A stretch of 64,000 nucleotides of DNA, from the NCBI RefSeq assembly GCF_000235425.2, contig NZ_KI912267.1, positions 580,337 to 644,336 of the forward strand, written 5' to 3'. The DNA comes from Pseudofrankia saprophytica (lineage in GTDB: Bacteria; Actinomycetota; Actinomycetes; Frankiales; Frankiaceae). Positions 33,926 to 42,304 of this stretch are shown here, one piece after another. Position 1 is the stretch's first letter, and each line of letters begins with the position of its first letter. Both the position numbers and the translations under genes were made by a program. The notes beneath the pieces are model-generated. The model was not told the DNA's origin and did no database searches. It saw only the letters and a program-made list of their open reading frames with translations.

Positions 33926-35056
33926 TTATTGCAATTTTTCGGATTTCTCTAGCTCCCACGCCAGAACCACCCCTGACCGTGGCAACACCCACCCGTCGAA
34001 CTCGGCCCGGATCGCCTGCTCCGGCACCGACTCCGGCGCCTCGCTGATGCGGGCGTGGTTGCTACTGGCGAAGAAGTCGAGGAGCCGCACGTCCCGAACA
34101 TCCGCGTCGCGGTAGTCCAGCTGGACCGTTAGCCCTCTGGTGGGCTTTTCCACATCAATTTTGATCAGTCTTCCGTCCTGGCGTACCAACGTCCGGTAGG
34201 TGTAAGAGATCACCACCGGCTCACCCGCCTCAACGGCGGCCTTGCCGACGGAGACGCTGTAGGTCTGGCTCCCGTCGCGGGAGCTACGGCGGATGCGCCG
34301 CTCCTGGCCATCCACCGTGAACTGGACCAGCTCGAAGGCTTCCGGGGAGCCGCCGTCGAGATCGTCCACGGCCCGGAACCACCAGGCCGAGGTTGGCCCG
34401 GCCTCCTGGCTCAGGTCCCGGTACTCCTGACGGTCGGAGACGCAGACGAAGCGGCGCATGGAGCTGGCCGGGATAGTCGTGTACTCCCACCGGGCAGTCA
34501 GGGCGAACATCGGAGTGCGGGTAGCGGCAGAGGCACTCCCTCCGGGAGTGCCTCTAACCATGGTTAGAGGCGACAGCGTGAGCTCCACCCGGGCGTCGTG
34601 CCACCGCTCCGTGGCGGCGATGGCCTGGTCCCGGATGTCGTCGTACAGCTCGCGGGCGAAGGTGGCGTCGCCGAGACGCAGCGCCAGGCTGTTGCGCAAA
34701 ATCTCGTCCAGCATCTCGGGCGTGGCCACCCGCGCCAGGTCTGCTTGATCGAAGGCGAACCCGCGGATGACGGCATCCCGCAGAGCGGGCGCTTCCTCCG
34801 TGATGACCTGCCGTAGTTGCTCTGTCTGGAGGCGGCCCGCCTGCTTCCGCTGAAAGTAGTCCAGGCCGATCCCGAGCAGGCCGAAGGAAAACAGGATGCC
34901 GCCGATCTCGCTCACGGGGAAGAATGAGAGCCAGGCGAGCTTCGGAAAAAGATGCAAGTTCTTGGCGAGCACCAGCAACCCGACCCCGAGCACGGCAACC
35001 ACGAGGCCGATGAAGGCGGTTTGGAGCTTGTCATAGTCTTCGTGCAAGTTTGCCAT
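33926..35056 (-). CDS. Two-membrane-segment protein with C-terminal beta-rich domain
   Basis: 376 residues. Two helices near the N-terminus (FIGLVVAVLGVGLLVLAKNL; EIGGILFSFGLLGIGLDYF) are followed by a helical linker (about 70-170), then a beta-rich domain with AWWFRAVDDLDGGSPEAFEL, AGEPVVISYTYRTL, TRGLTVQLDYRDADV and a final GVVLAWELE. A sensor at the inner or outer membrane face is plausible; no enzyme motif was seen. ATG 35056 lacks a ribosome site but follows two short coupled ORFs by 12 bases. Two overlapping perfect inverted repeats lie inside the coding region (34529-34571). Confidence 0.7.
   Translation of the reverse strand: MANLHEDYDKLQTAFIGLVVAVLGVGLLVLAKNLHLFPKLAWLSFFPVSEIGGILFSFGLLGIGLDYFQRKQAGRLQTEQLRQVITEEAPALRDAVIRGFAFDQADLARVATPEMLDEILRNSLALRLGDATFARELYDDIRDQAIAATERWHDARVELTLSPLTMVRGTPGGSASAATRTPMFALTARWEYTTIPASSMRRFVCVSDRQEYRDLSQEAGPTSAWWFRAVDDLDGGSPEAFELVQFTVDGQERRIRRSSRDGSQTYSVSVGKAAVEAGEPVVISYTYRTLVRQDGRLIKIDVEKPTRGLTVQLDYRDADVRDVRLLDFFASSNHARISEAPESVPEQAIRAEFDGWVLPRSGVVLAWELEKSEKLQ
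34529..34571. repeat. Two overlapping perfect inverted repeats inside a coding region
   Basis: A 12-bp stem around TCC occupies 34529-34555, and a perfect 22-bp palindrome centred on ACCATGGT occupies 34550-34571. They share the GCCTCT bases, so in RNA only one can form at a time. They fall in the linker of the two-membrane-segment protein gene. Confidence 0.9.
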
Positions 35057-35068
35057 GGTGTTTCGCGA

Positions 35069-35188
35069 TTATTGTAACACTTTGTGATCACTGGCGGCGA
35101 GTACCTCGGGCGCAGCACAAAGCTCCGGAGCCTCGGCCATATGCCGATAACCTCCGGAGCTTTGCGGGGGCGCTTGCCCCCGGTGCAT
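35069..35188 (-). CDS. 39-residue ORF containing the leader hairpins
   Basis: Its ATG overlaps the stop of the 7-codon leader (TGATG), and its TAA lies 12 bases before the ATG of the two-membrane-segment protein. The peptide begins MHRGQAPPQSSGGYRHMAEA and has no recognised domain. Both hairpins at 35118-35182 lie within it, so ribosome passage here could decide RNA folding and expression of the next gene. Translation is inferred from coupling. Confidence 0.4.
   Translation of the reverse strand: MHRGQAPPQSSGGYRHMAEAPELCAAPEVLAASDHKVLQ
35118..35182. promoter_or_regulatory. Leader hairpin pair
   Basis: CAAAGCTCCGGAG (35118-35130) pairs perfectly with CTCCGGAGCTTTG (35152-35164), and directly next to it CGGGGGC/GCCCCCG (35165-35171, 35176-35182) pairs around a 4-nt loop. 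On the minus strand both precede the two-membrane-segment gene and follow a strong ribosome site, as in attenuators; a simple terminator is an alternative. Confidence 0.5.
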
Positions 35189-35211
35189 CAGCTACCCTCG
35201 CCGCCGGTCAT
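35188..35211 (-). CDS. Possible 7-residue leader peptide
   Basis: MTGGEGS followed by TGA, with a strong GGAGG ribosome site 7 bases upstream (35219-35223). It is the only place with a good ribosome site before the two-membrane-segment gene, and the stop is fused to the next ATG. A leader peptide controlling the hairpin region is a reasonable reading. Confidence 0.4.
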   Translation of the reverse strand: MTGGEGS

Positions 35212-35257
35212 GTTCCCACCTCCTTTCTTCTCGCGGGATTTGTCTGACAGGCCCGAT

Positions 35258-35289
35258 GCTACTCATAAGTCTGTAGACCTACAAGTAGC
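35258..35289. promoter_or_regulatory. Operator-like dyads upstream of the small XRE gene
   Basis: GCTACT/AGTAGC arms (35258-35263, 35284-35289) and an inner TGTAG-AC-CTACA dyad (35272-35283) lie 24-56 bases before the XRE gene and also upstream of the divergent leader ORFs. They are typical in size for a small HTH repressor site. Confidence 0.5.
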
Positions 35290-35313
35290 AGGCCGGGCAC
35301 CGTCAGGTCTGTC

Positions 35314-35529
35314 ATGGAGGGCGACCTGCAGCGCATCGTGGGGCGCAATCTGCGCCGCTACCGCGAGGGACGCGGCCTCAGCCAGGAAGCCTTCGCCGAT
35401 GTCGTCGGCGTCCACCGCACTTACATGGGCGGCCTTGAGCGCGGCGAGCGCAACCTGACGCTGCGGTCCCTGGAACGGCTGGCGGCCGCCCTCCACGTTG
35501 ATCCGTTGGACCTGCTCAAGGAGTCATAG
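35314..35529 (+). CDS. XRE-family HTH regulator
   Basis: 71 residues consisting of one HTH_3 domain: IVGRNLRRYREGRGLSQEAF, then ADVVGVHRTYMGGLERGERN and LTLRSLERLAAALHVDPLDL. It is a small DNA-binding repressor or activator. A dyad-rich region lies just upstream, so autoregulation and control of the divergent two-membrane-segment gene are plausible. No strong ribosome site precedes ATG 35314. Its end overlaps the convergent small gene by 14 bases. Confidence 0.9.
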   Translation: MEGDLQRIVGRNLRRYREGRGLSQEAFADVVGVHRTYMGGLERGERNLTLRSLERLAAALHVDPLDLLKES

Positions 35530-35881
35530 CGGCCGTAGGGCCAGCCTCTCCCGGCTCACAGATGGGAAAGGCCGGATCTTCCACCGGCTCACAGCCACCG
35601 ATCTTGGTGAAAATCGTCCAGGCGATCAGCTCGCAGGTGCCCTGCCCAATCCGTCGCGTAATCCGCTGGGATCGGTCCTCGACTTCGAGCGGGAGAACGG
35701 CGTCCGGCTTCTCGGCCGCCAGATGCGCCCAGGCATGGGCCTCGCTCCAGTCGGTGAAGGTGGCAAGCTGCTCCCCGTAGCCGTTCAGGACGGCGTAGGG
35801 CCGGATGCGTCGGACTGGTTCCGGCCGGACGCTCGCCGCTGTTCCCTCCCGGCCAGCTTCGCCAGCTGCGTCTCGATCCAC
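35516..35881 (-). CDS. 121-residue protein of unknown function
   Basis: GTG 35881 is preceded by GAGGAGG at 5 bases, strong support for this start. The centre looks like real protein (RRIRPYAVLNGYGEQLATFT, DWSEAHAWAHLAAEKPDAVL, CELIAWTIFTKIGG). No family is recognised. It overlaps the C-terminal codons of the gene upstream by about 97 bases and converges with the XRE gene. Confidence 0.55.
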   Translation of the reverse strand: MDRDAAGEAGREGTAASVRPEPVRRIRPYAVLNGYGEQLATFTDWSEAHAWAHLAAEKPDAVLPLEVEDRSQRITRRIGQGTCELIAWTIFTKIGGCEPVEDPAFPICEPGEAGPTAAMTP

Positions 35882-36279
35882 CGGGCCTCCTCGGTGACGG
35901 TTTCAGTCCGCTCCAGCAGCGCGGCGTATTCCAGTGGTTCCGCTGGCAGCCGGTCCTGGTGCCGGACCAGATTGACTTCCAACTCCTCCATCTGCGCCAC
36001 CACGACCCGGCACTCCATCTGGAGGAGGCGTAAGGGCAAGTTGTCGTGCTCCGGTGGCTCTCCCGGACAGGCCCCGCTGATCCAGCCACCCACTGCCTGC
36101 CTCCTGCCATTCGCCTTCGCCCCGTGTGGCGGGCACCCGGGGCCGGGCGGATATGCCAGGCGACGGTTTCTCGCACCCGGCCCCGGGGCCTGGCCGGACA
36201 CTCGCGCACCCACCCGGCCCGGCCAAGACGTTCCGGGAATGTGGATCATGCGCCGGACGTATGGGGGAATCGCCACCAC
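35785..36279 (-). CDS. Small coiled-coil-like ORF, start uncertain
   Basis: The last about 85 codons read as a plausible helical protein (MECRVVVAQMEELEVNLVRH; LEYAALLERTETVTEEARWI; ETQLAKLAGREQ), probably a coiled coil. The first half is Pro/Gly/Arg-rich and less convincing, so the true start may be nearer 36018. It lies upstream of and overlapping the 121-residue gene, and its 5' end approaches the divergent regulator at 36344. No function is assigned. Confidence 0.35.
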   Translation of the reverse strand: MVAIPPYVRRMIHIPGTSWPGRVGARVSGQAPGPGARNRRLAYPPGPGCPPHGAKANGRRQAVGGWISGACPGEPPEHDNLPLRLLQMECRVVVAQMEELEVNLVRHQDRLPAEPLEYAALLERTETVTEEARWIETQLAKLAGREQRRASGRNQSDASGPTPS

Positions 36280-36343
36280 GTACCGTGATGGTTAGACTGC
36301 GGAACCGGCCGGATGATCTGGTCTCGCGCGAAATGGGGGCGCC

Positions 36344-37738
36344 ATGGTGGACGAGGGCGAACCCTCCCGCCGGTACTGCCGCTGCGGCACGCGCTTGGCC
36401 CGCGATAACTCCGGCTCCCAATGCGCCGCTTGCGCCCGCCAGGCCCGGGAGCTGGTGGCTGCGGCTCCGGAAGTTCCCGCCCAGTTCTGGGAGACGGACC
36501 AGCTGCGGGACGCCCTCGCGGCTTGGCACATGGGCCGGGTGATCACCGCTTACCGCACCCACCCCTTCCACAGCCCGCCCCTGTCCCAGGAGATCGTGGC
36601 GGGCTGGATGGGCCTGACCCAGGCCCAGCTGTCCCGCATCGAGTCCGGCGAACCCGTCACCGATCTGGTGCGGCTCATCCGCTGGGCGCGGGCCCTGCGC
36701 ATCCCCGAAGCGTTGCTGTGGTTCAAGCTGCCGCCACAGCCAGGGGGCGTCACGCTCGCCGGTCCCGTAGACCAGTTGGAGCAGCTGCGCCGCCAGGCCG
36801 AGGGCCACCTCACCACCGGCGCACCGGCCGCGGCCACGCTCGATGACTGGGAGCAGCTCGTTGCCGGGCACGGGCGGGCGACGCGGTACCTGCCCGCCGC
36901 CGTGCAGCTGGACGACTTGGCCGCCGACTTCGCCGAAGTGCAACACGCCTTGTCAACCCGCCAGCCGTCCAGCACGACGAGGCAACTCACCCGCATCACG
37001 GCGCAGTTGGCCGGGCTCATCAGCTTGTCGCTCATCAAGATGGGACAGCGCGGCCCCGCCCGGGCCTGGGGCCGGACGGCACGGTTGGCCGCCGGGGAAG
37101 CCGGAGATCCGGCGGTGGCGTCGTGGGTTCGGGCCCAGGACGCTTACACCTATTACTACGGCGGCTCCGTGCCTGAGGCCATCGCGGCGGCGAAGGAAGC
37201 CCAGGCCCTTGCGGGCCAAACGCCCTGCGTGGGGGCTGTATTGGCCGCCGCGCTCCAGGCCCGCGCCCATGCAGTCCTCGGGCAGCAAGCCGAAACCGAC
37301 GCGGCCCTGCGCCGGGCCGAAGCCATCCTGAGCAGCCTGGCTACAGAAGACGTGACGGAGTCCGCCTTCGGCTACAACGAAGCCCAACTCCGCTTCCACG
37401 AGGGCAACGCCCTGACCCATCTCCACGACCGAAGCCGGGTCTGGGAGGCCACCGATCGGGCCTTGACCCTGTACCCGGCCAGCGACTACATGGACCGCAC
37501 CCTCATCCAGTTGGACCGGGCCGATTGCCTCATCCATGACGGCGAGGTCGCCGAAGGGGCCGCCCGCGTCGCGCGGACCCTTCTGGAACTGCCACCGGGG
37601 CGGCGGGACGGGCTCATCCTCCAGCGGGCTCGGGGCCTGGCCCAGGCCACCGCCCGCCATCACCGGACGCTGCCTGCTGTCCGGCAGTTGTACGAAGTGC
37701 TCGAACTGCCTGCCGGATCTGTCGGAGGCGGGGCCTAA
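36344..37738 (+). CDS. HTH regulator with Cys-rich N-terminus and TPR-like C-terminus
   Basis: 464 residues. An N-terminal CRCGTRLARDNSGSQCAAC cluster (about 12-30) likely binds zinc. An XRE-type HTH follows (PPLSQEIVAGWMGLTQAQLS, RIESGEPVTDLVRLIRWARA, about 75-120), then a long all-helical region with TPR-like pairs (ITAQLAGLISLSLIKMGQRG, EAIAAAKEAQALAGQ, EATDRALTLYPASDYMDRTL). This layout is common in Streptomyces-type regulators. A GNAT acetyltransferase gene follows 10 bases later, so the two probably form an operon. Confidence 0.85.
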   Translation: MVDEGEPSRRYCRCGTRLARDNSGSQCAACARQARELVAAAPEVPAQFWETDQLRDALAAWHMGRVITAYRTHPFHSPPLSQEIVAGWMGLTQAQLSRIESGEPVTDLVRLIRWARALRIPEALLWFKLPPQPGGVTLAGPVDQLEQLRRQAEGHLTTGAPAAATLDDWEQLVAGHGRATRYLPAAVQLDDLAADFAEVQHALSTRQPSSTTRQLTRITAQLAGLISLSLIKMGQRGPARAWGRTARLAAGEAGDPAVASWVRAQDAYTYYYGGSVPEAIAAAKEAQALAGQTPCVGAVLAAALQARAHAVLGQQAETDAALRRAEAILSSLATEDVTESAFGYNEAQLRFHEGNALTHLHDRSRVWEATDRALTLYPASDYMDRTLIQLDRADCLIHDGEVAEGAARVARTLLELPPGRRDGLILQRARGLAQATARHHRTLPAVRQLYEVLELPAGSVGGGA

Positions 37739-37748
37739 ACTCTCGCGG

Positions 37749-38231
37749 GTGACGATTTCGGTACAGCCTGCCAGCCAGGACGACGCCGAAGACCTGGCCG
37801 CCCTCATGGCCGAGCTGGACTCCTTCTACGGCGCGCCGCCCACCGAGCAGCCTGCCGAGCGTCTCGCCCAGATCCGGCGGCTTCTCTTCGGCCCGGTCCC
37901 TGTGGCCTACGTCTTGCTGGCCCGGGACAAGGGCCGACTGGTCGGCATGGCTTCGTACTCCTACTTGTGGCCTGCTGCCGGAGTCACTCACTCGCTGTTT
38001 CTCAAGGAGCTGTACGTGTCCGCGGACGCCCGGAGGCACGGTGTGGGGCGGCTGCTCATGGAGCGGCTTCAGGCCATGGCCACCGAGCAGGGGTGCAGCC
38101 GGTTCGAGTGGACGACCGATCTGGAAAACACGGCAGCGCAGGCATTCTATGACGCCTTGGGTACTCGGGTGCATGAGGGCAAGGTGTTTTACCGGGTTGA
38201 GGGCGGCACGGCCACATCCATTAACACTTGA
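37749..38231 (+). CDS. GNAT-family N-acetyltransferase
   Basis: 160 residues. The acetyl-CoA-binding motif is present as LYVSADARRHGVGRLLMERLQAMATEQGC-like sequence, with RRHGVG at its core, and the C-terminal NTAAQAFYDALGTRVHEGKVFYR strand is typical. The substrate is unknown (small molecule or protein N-terminus). GTG 37749 lies 10 bases after the regulator stop. Its stop is only 7 bases from the convergent large gene end. Confidence 0.9.
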   Translation: MTISVQPASQDDAEDLAALMAELDSFYGAPPTEQPAERLAQIRRLLFGPVPVAYVLLARDKGRLVGMASYSYLWPAAGVTHSLFLKELYVSADARRHGVGRLLMERLQAMATEQGCSRFEWTTDLENTAAQAFYDALGTRVHEGKVFYRVEGGTATSINT

Positions 38232-38238
38232 CCTTAGC

Positions 38239-41200
38239 CTAGTCCGAGTCAGCCCAAAATCGCGCTTGCCTGTCCTCTTGCTGAGCCTGTCGTTCGTAGT
38301 CTTCCGAAATATTTTGTAGGATACGAGCCGTCCGAGGCCAGTTAATCTTCGCCAAAGACGCCCATTCGCGGTAGCGGCTCGCGAGGACTCGCTCCTGTTC
38401 ACCTCCGTCGTAAACCCCACGTGTAGTGACGCCTCTGTCATTCATCACCCCGATATGCAGTCCGTTCTGCATGGATGGGCTACCGATTACCTCCAGAAGT
38501 TCCCGGACAGGTTCGGCAGGCCAGATACCATCAGCGCCAGCTGGACTCGCCGCAAGGACTTCGCCTATCTGTTCGTCGCCCACGTCAGCCCGATCAGCCT
38601 CTGCAAGCGCGAGCCGAGCCTCGCGCACCCAGCGGTTGAGGTGTTCCGCATCAACCGTATCGTCATCACGGCGCCCCGGGAGATTACGCCAGTTCTTAAT
38701 GATCCACCATGCATGACGAGCAATCGCCTCATCGTGCTCGCTAAGCTGGCGTCGCACCTCATTTCTTCCACGGTAGATTCTAGAAATAAGGTCGACGAAA
38801 AAACTCGGGTCGCCGTCAAGCGCCTTAAACAAAGCTCGTGGTTCCCGTTGATCTTCAAGAAATCGAAAGAGCGCGAACTCGTATCGCATTCGCAATTGAA
38901 ATTCGACATTCTCTCTTTCCAAGTAGTCAAGAAGACGTCCAACTTCGTATGCAAGCGACGACGGCTGAGTACCCGCTGGATCGGTAACTATCGCCTTGTC
39001 GAGTACTGCGGCCACAAGCGCTGGCGAACAGAACGATTCCCCCTCTCCCCCTAGAACTCCGGGACTTGCTATCAACTGTACAGCGGCCCAAGCTCGCCCG
39101 TGGCTAAGAAGTTCTCGTGCCGCACGGTCAATGTCGACGGCCGAAATAAATCTCGCCGACGTATTTTTCCAGTACGTATTTATGAGCTCTGGATCGATGT
39201 CGTTCAGCGCGTCCCAATATTCAGGACGAGCGGGCACACTTAGAGCAATTGCCTCTCGCCGAGCAGGATGGGCGGCCTCCGGACGCCGAAGCGTCTCATG
39301 AAGCCATCGGATACCGTGGTCCGATAGCTTACGTTCGGCCCAAGCCGCCGCAGTGTTCCTGATTCTTAGATTCTCGGAATCGAGCCAAGAAAGAAGTGCC
39401 GGCGTGAGATTTTCAGAAACTACAGCTCCGACAACCCATCCTAGTTGGCCTGATGCAATGCTCTTCTCCGCCAACCGTTGCAGACCATCAATCGACCCTT
39501 CGGCGAGTATCTCGGTCACAGCTTGCGTCCGCAATCTGAGGACTTCTGCGGCATATTCTTCGTGATTCATAAGATCAATCTCAGGCAAATCCGGATGCCA
39601 CTCGAAAAGATAAGCATACCGCTGCGCATTCGTCGTGGGCTTAAGTCGTTCGGCGACTATTTCCAAACGGGCAAGACTGTCGCCATCCATCGCCCACGCC
39701 GCAGTCCGGAACGCGCGATTCCGGCTGACCTCCTTGTAGATTGGTTCCCACAATAGAAGGCGCTGATCCGAGTCCAGTTCCGCAATCTCGCTGAAGAGGT
39801 CGAGCCCATCGATCAGTCGCTTTCGCTCTGCTGGAGGAAGTGGTCCTAGACGAACCCCCAGGTCGGCCCACCGTTGCGGATCAGTGTCAGCTGAGTCGAT
39901 GGCGATCCGCACGAGTCTTCCGATGTAGTCAATCCACTCCGGGATGAGGACCGCAGCTTCGTCGGGTTTCCAGTCATGGAACCGTGGATCATGCGGTGGA
40001 TGCGAGATGGCGTGACTGCTCGGCCACACGCCGAGAATCACCTTCCAACCCACATCAGGTAGCCGGCGCCGCAGATAATCGATTATGCCTATCTTCGTTT
40101 CGACGGGGGCGGCCGTGTTGTGAACCCAGCCGGCAAGTACTTCTTGCAGGCTTGTGAGGGGCCTGTTCGACAGGCGTCCACCGGGATCGACAGTGTGGAG
40201 GCGCGCGAGCATGTACGACGCCTCGGCGACAAGATCTTTGGACCAACATAGAGTTTCAAGTGCCCACAATAGTCCAGTATGCGACGAAGATCCGTAGGCG
40301 CCAGACCCTTGATCATTGTCCTGAAACATAAGGGTGAGAATCGGTTCAGGGCGAGAAAGGTCCTCGTCGACAGCTTCCAAGAAGCAGTTTGGAGCAGCCT
40401 CCGCAAGCAATGGCAGTACGTCTGCCAGCGACCGCCATACATGCGCCGTGGTATCGGTGTTGGCACGCCTGAGAACTTTTTGTACCAAGCGTCGCGCTTG
40501 GTCGGATCCGCTCACTCCGTCGCCGAGTAGTTCATTTCCCAGAGAGCTAAGCAGGGCGGCACCTTGCGCTAGTCCCTTTCGGAGAACGGCTGAAGTAGAT
40601 CCGTCTATCCCCTCGGAGCCCCCTGAGATTAGTTCGGCGTGATCAAATGTCGGGTCGGCAGACAGGAGGACTGCTCCAGCAATCCGGTGCCAGCGGTCAA
40701 GGTCCGCCAACCTCAGACTGTCGTGGAGGACCAGGAAAGCCTCTTCCGCCGAGGTGAGATGCCACTTACCACCTGAACGAACGAACGGCGGATCATCTGT
40801 CTTGAGTCCTTGCAGCAGTACTGCCTCCACGTCGTCCCACGGAACATCCGCGAGAAGGCTAATTATCTTCTTATCTTCAGGAATGTCGCTCCACGCGCCT
40901 GCTAGCACGAGCGGCGCTATGATCGCGGCGGCCGGGGAGCGTGCCCACGAGGGGCGCAATACTCTCGGGTCACGGGCCAGGGTGCGCATCAGTGCCGGGA
41001 GGCTGCGGCGGGCCAAAGCAGCCAGTCGATCGGCGCGGTCGTCAGGTATCCCCGACGCCTTCAGCGAGTTGGCGGCGCCTCTTCGTTCGGGTGGAGGAAG
41101 GATGATCGCTGAGGCTCGTACGATTTCATCCGGACCGGCAGGCAGGATGATGTGGTGGCTGCGAGCGGAAAAAATTTCAGGATCGTTGAACAGAGGAACG

Positions 41201-42213
41201 AGCAGTATTCGACCGGGTTGCGAGCTAACACGATTCCAGACGTCGGCCGAGGATATGACGAGTGCTTGATCGACGAGCCCGGAAGTCCCATGCGTTGGTC
41301 CGATGACCGAATACAGGAAGGCGACGGCCTCATCCCGCGACCCCGCTTGTACTGTAGTGACGGTCGCATCCCCATTGAGAAGATCACTTAGCTGCTGACA
41401 CTGCTTATCCCGACCGCTGCGAAACAACTCGGCGCGAAGCGCGGGATCTGTACGAACCTGAAAGCGATTCCACCACCGTTCGAGGGTCTCCCCATCTCGC
41501 GGGCTTCGACCAAGTTGCTCGGAGGTCCAGTAGTGAGCGGTTGGCGAGGCTTGAAGCCACCCTTCCAGATCGTCAGCGTCAAGAACACGGACGTCACGGA
41601 AAAACTGGTCAGCACGCCGCTGAGCTGCCCATTCGTCCGCACCGGGCCACCGCCTGGGTGTCGCGAAAATAAAGATCGATTTTGACGGGACGGCGCCTGC
41701 CGGGTCTTCTCGTCGCTTCTTGTAATCGGCATCTGCTTTTGCTCGGGAATCTCTGCCTACACCAAACTCGAAGTACAGCGATCCCTTAGGTAGATAAGAG
41801 GTTCCTTCCGACTCGGCGTGACCGTCCCAGCCGCCGGCCGAGACACCATCGCCGGCACGAACTGAAACCCCGGTTAGACCGGTTGTAGAGACGAACAGTC
41901 GTCGCATCACCTCCGGGAACGTGTCCTGCGCCTCCCGGGTAGCCGCCCACTGGTGGAGTTGGCTCGCGCCGACCAGCTCGGGCCCCAGCGTCCGTCGATC
42001 TGGGGCCACCGACAACACGGAGGCCCCTCGCTGGTCCTGAAGACGTTGCACATCTCGAGCATCGAAGCGGTGGAACCGCGCGCCAGGCACCTTGGCGGTC
42101 GGGAGAAGCCCCTGTTTCACCCAGTTACGGATCGTGTTCTCGTGGACACCAAGGCGGCGGGCGGTCTCCCGCACGCTCAGCAGCTCTGGGGCCCCAGTCT
42201 GGTCTCCACTCAT
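38239..42213 (-). CDS. Giant MerR-type HTH plus nuclease-like protein, probable defence factor
   Basis: 1324 residues. N-terminal MerR/excisionase-type HTH (LLSVRETARRLGVHENTIRN WVKQG, about 10-35). Around 145-220 there is a PD-(D/E)XK-like segment (YFEFGVGRDSRAKADADYKK; IFIFATPRRWPGADEW; VLDADDLEGWLQ). Next comes a region shaped like a STAND NTPase but without a P-loop (TVQAGSRDEAVAFL), then about 900 mainly helical residues suggestive of HEAT-like repeats. Large proteins of this build occur in defence islands; that role is inference. The gene is markedly less GC-rich than the chromosome. GTG 42219 is an alternative start. It stands alone and converges with the GNAT gene. Confidence 0.75.
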   Translation of the reverse strand: MSGDQTGAPELLSVRETARRLGVHENTIRNWVKQGLLPTAKVPGARFHRFDARDVQRLQDQRGASVLSVAPDRRTLGPELVGASQLHQWAATREAQDTFPEVMRRLFVSTTGLTGVSVRAGDGVSAGGWDGHAESEGTSYLPKGSLYFEFGVGRDSRAKADADYKKRREDPAGAVPSKSIFIFATPRRWPGADEWAAQRRADQFFRDVRVLDADDLEGWLQASPTAHYWTSEQLGRSPRDGETLERWWNRFQVRTDPALRAELFRSGRDKQCQQLSDLLNGDATVTTVQAGSRDEAVAFLYSVIGPTHGTSGLVDQALVISSADVWNRVSSQPGRILLVPLFNDPEIFSARSHHIILPAGPDEIVRASAIILPPPERRGAANSLKASGIPDDRADRLAALARRSLPALMRTLARDPRVLRPSWARSPAAAIIAPLVLAGAWSDIPEDKKIISLLADVPWDDVEAVLLQGLKTDDPPFVRSGGKWHLTSAEEAFLVLHDSLRLADLDRWHRIAGAVLLSADPTFDHAELISGGSEGIDGSTSAVLRKGLAQGAALLSSLGNELLGDGVSGSDQARRLVQKVLRRANTDTTAHVWRSLADVLPLLAEAAPNCFLEAVDEDLSRPEPILTLMFQDNDQGSGAYGSSSHTGLLWALETLCWSKDLVAEASYMLARLHTVDPGGRLSNRPLTSLQEVLAGWVHNTAAPVETKIGIIDYLRRRLPDVGWKVILGVWPSSHAISHPPHDPRFHDWKPDEAAVLIPEWIDYIGRLVRIAIDSADTDPQRWADLGVRLGPLPPAERKRLIDGLDLFSEIAELDSDQRLLLWEPIYKEVSRNRAFRTAAWAMDGDSLARLEIVAERLKPTTNAQRYAYLFEWHPDLPEIDLMNHEEYAAEVLRLRTQAVTEILAEGSIDGLQRLAEKSIASGQLGWVVGAVVSENLTPALLSWLDSENLRIRNTAAAWAERKLSDHGIRWLHETLRRPEAAHPARREAIALSVPARPEYWDALNDIDPELINTYWKNTSARFISAVDIDRAARELLSHGRAWAAVQLIASPGVLGGEGESFCSPALVAAVLDKAIVTDPAGTQPSSLAYEVGRLLDYLERENVEFQLRMRYEFALFRFLEDQREPRALFKALDGDPSFFVDLISRIYRGRNEVRRQLSEHDEAIARHAWWIIKNWRNLPGRRDDDTVDAEHLNRWVREARLALAEADRADVGDEQIGEVLAASPAGADGIWPAEPVRELLEVIGSPSMQNGLHIGVMNDRGVTTRGVYDGGEQERVLASRYREWASLAKINWPRTARILQNISEDYERQAQQEDRQARFWADSD

Positions 42214-42304
42214 ACACACATGCTACTCTCGTTGTGGACTTTGTGCACTGAGCCGACCGGGCTCGGCGTGCAACCCAGGCGTCCCGATCAACGAGTCAAG
42301 GTAG

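Larger units (their letters stand above)
23486..42213. mobile_element. Integrative, possibly conjugative element at a tRNA gene (right end not located)
   Basis: The left boundary is the tRNA gene. The block has serine recombinase, replication-relaxation protein, TraD/TcpA-like coupling ATPase, DNA methyltransferase, RHH protein, many coupled mini-ORFs and several regulators, and parts are clearly less GC-rich than the flanks (32.5-34 kb and 38.2-42.2 kb). I set the right limit at the end of the large HTH-nuclease-like gene only as a minimum by composition; small remnants continue to about 43.4 kb. No relaxase or replication initiator was recognised, so it may be mobilised in trans, use double-stranded transfer, or be decayed. 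Confidence 0.6.
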
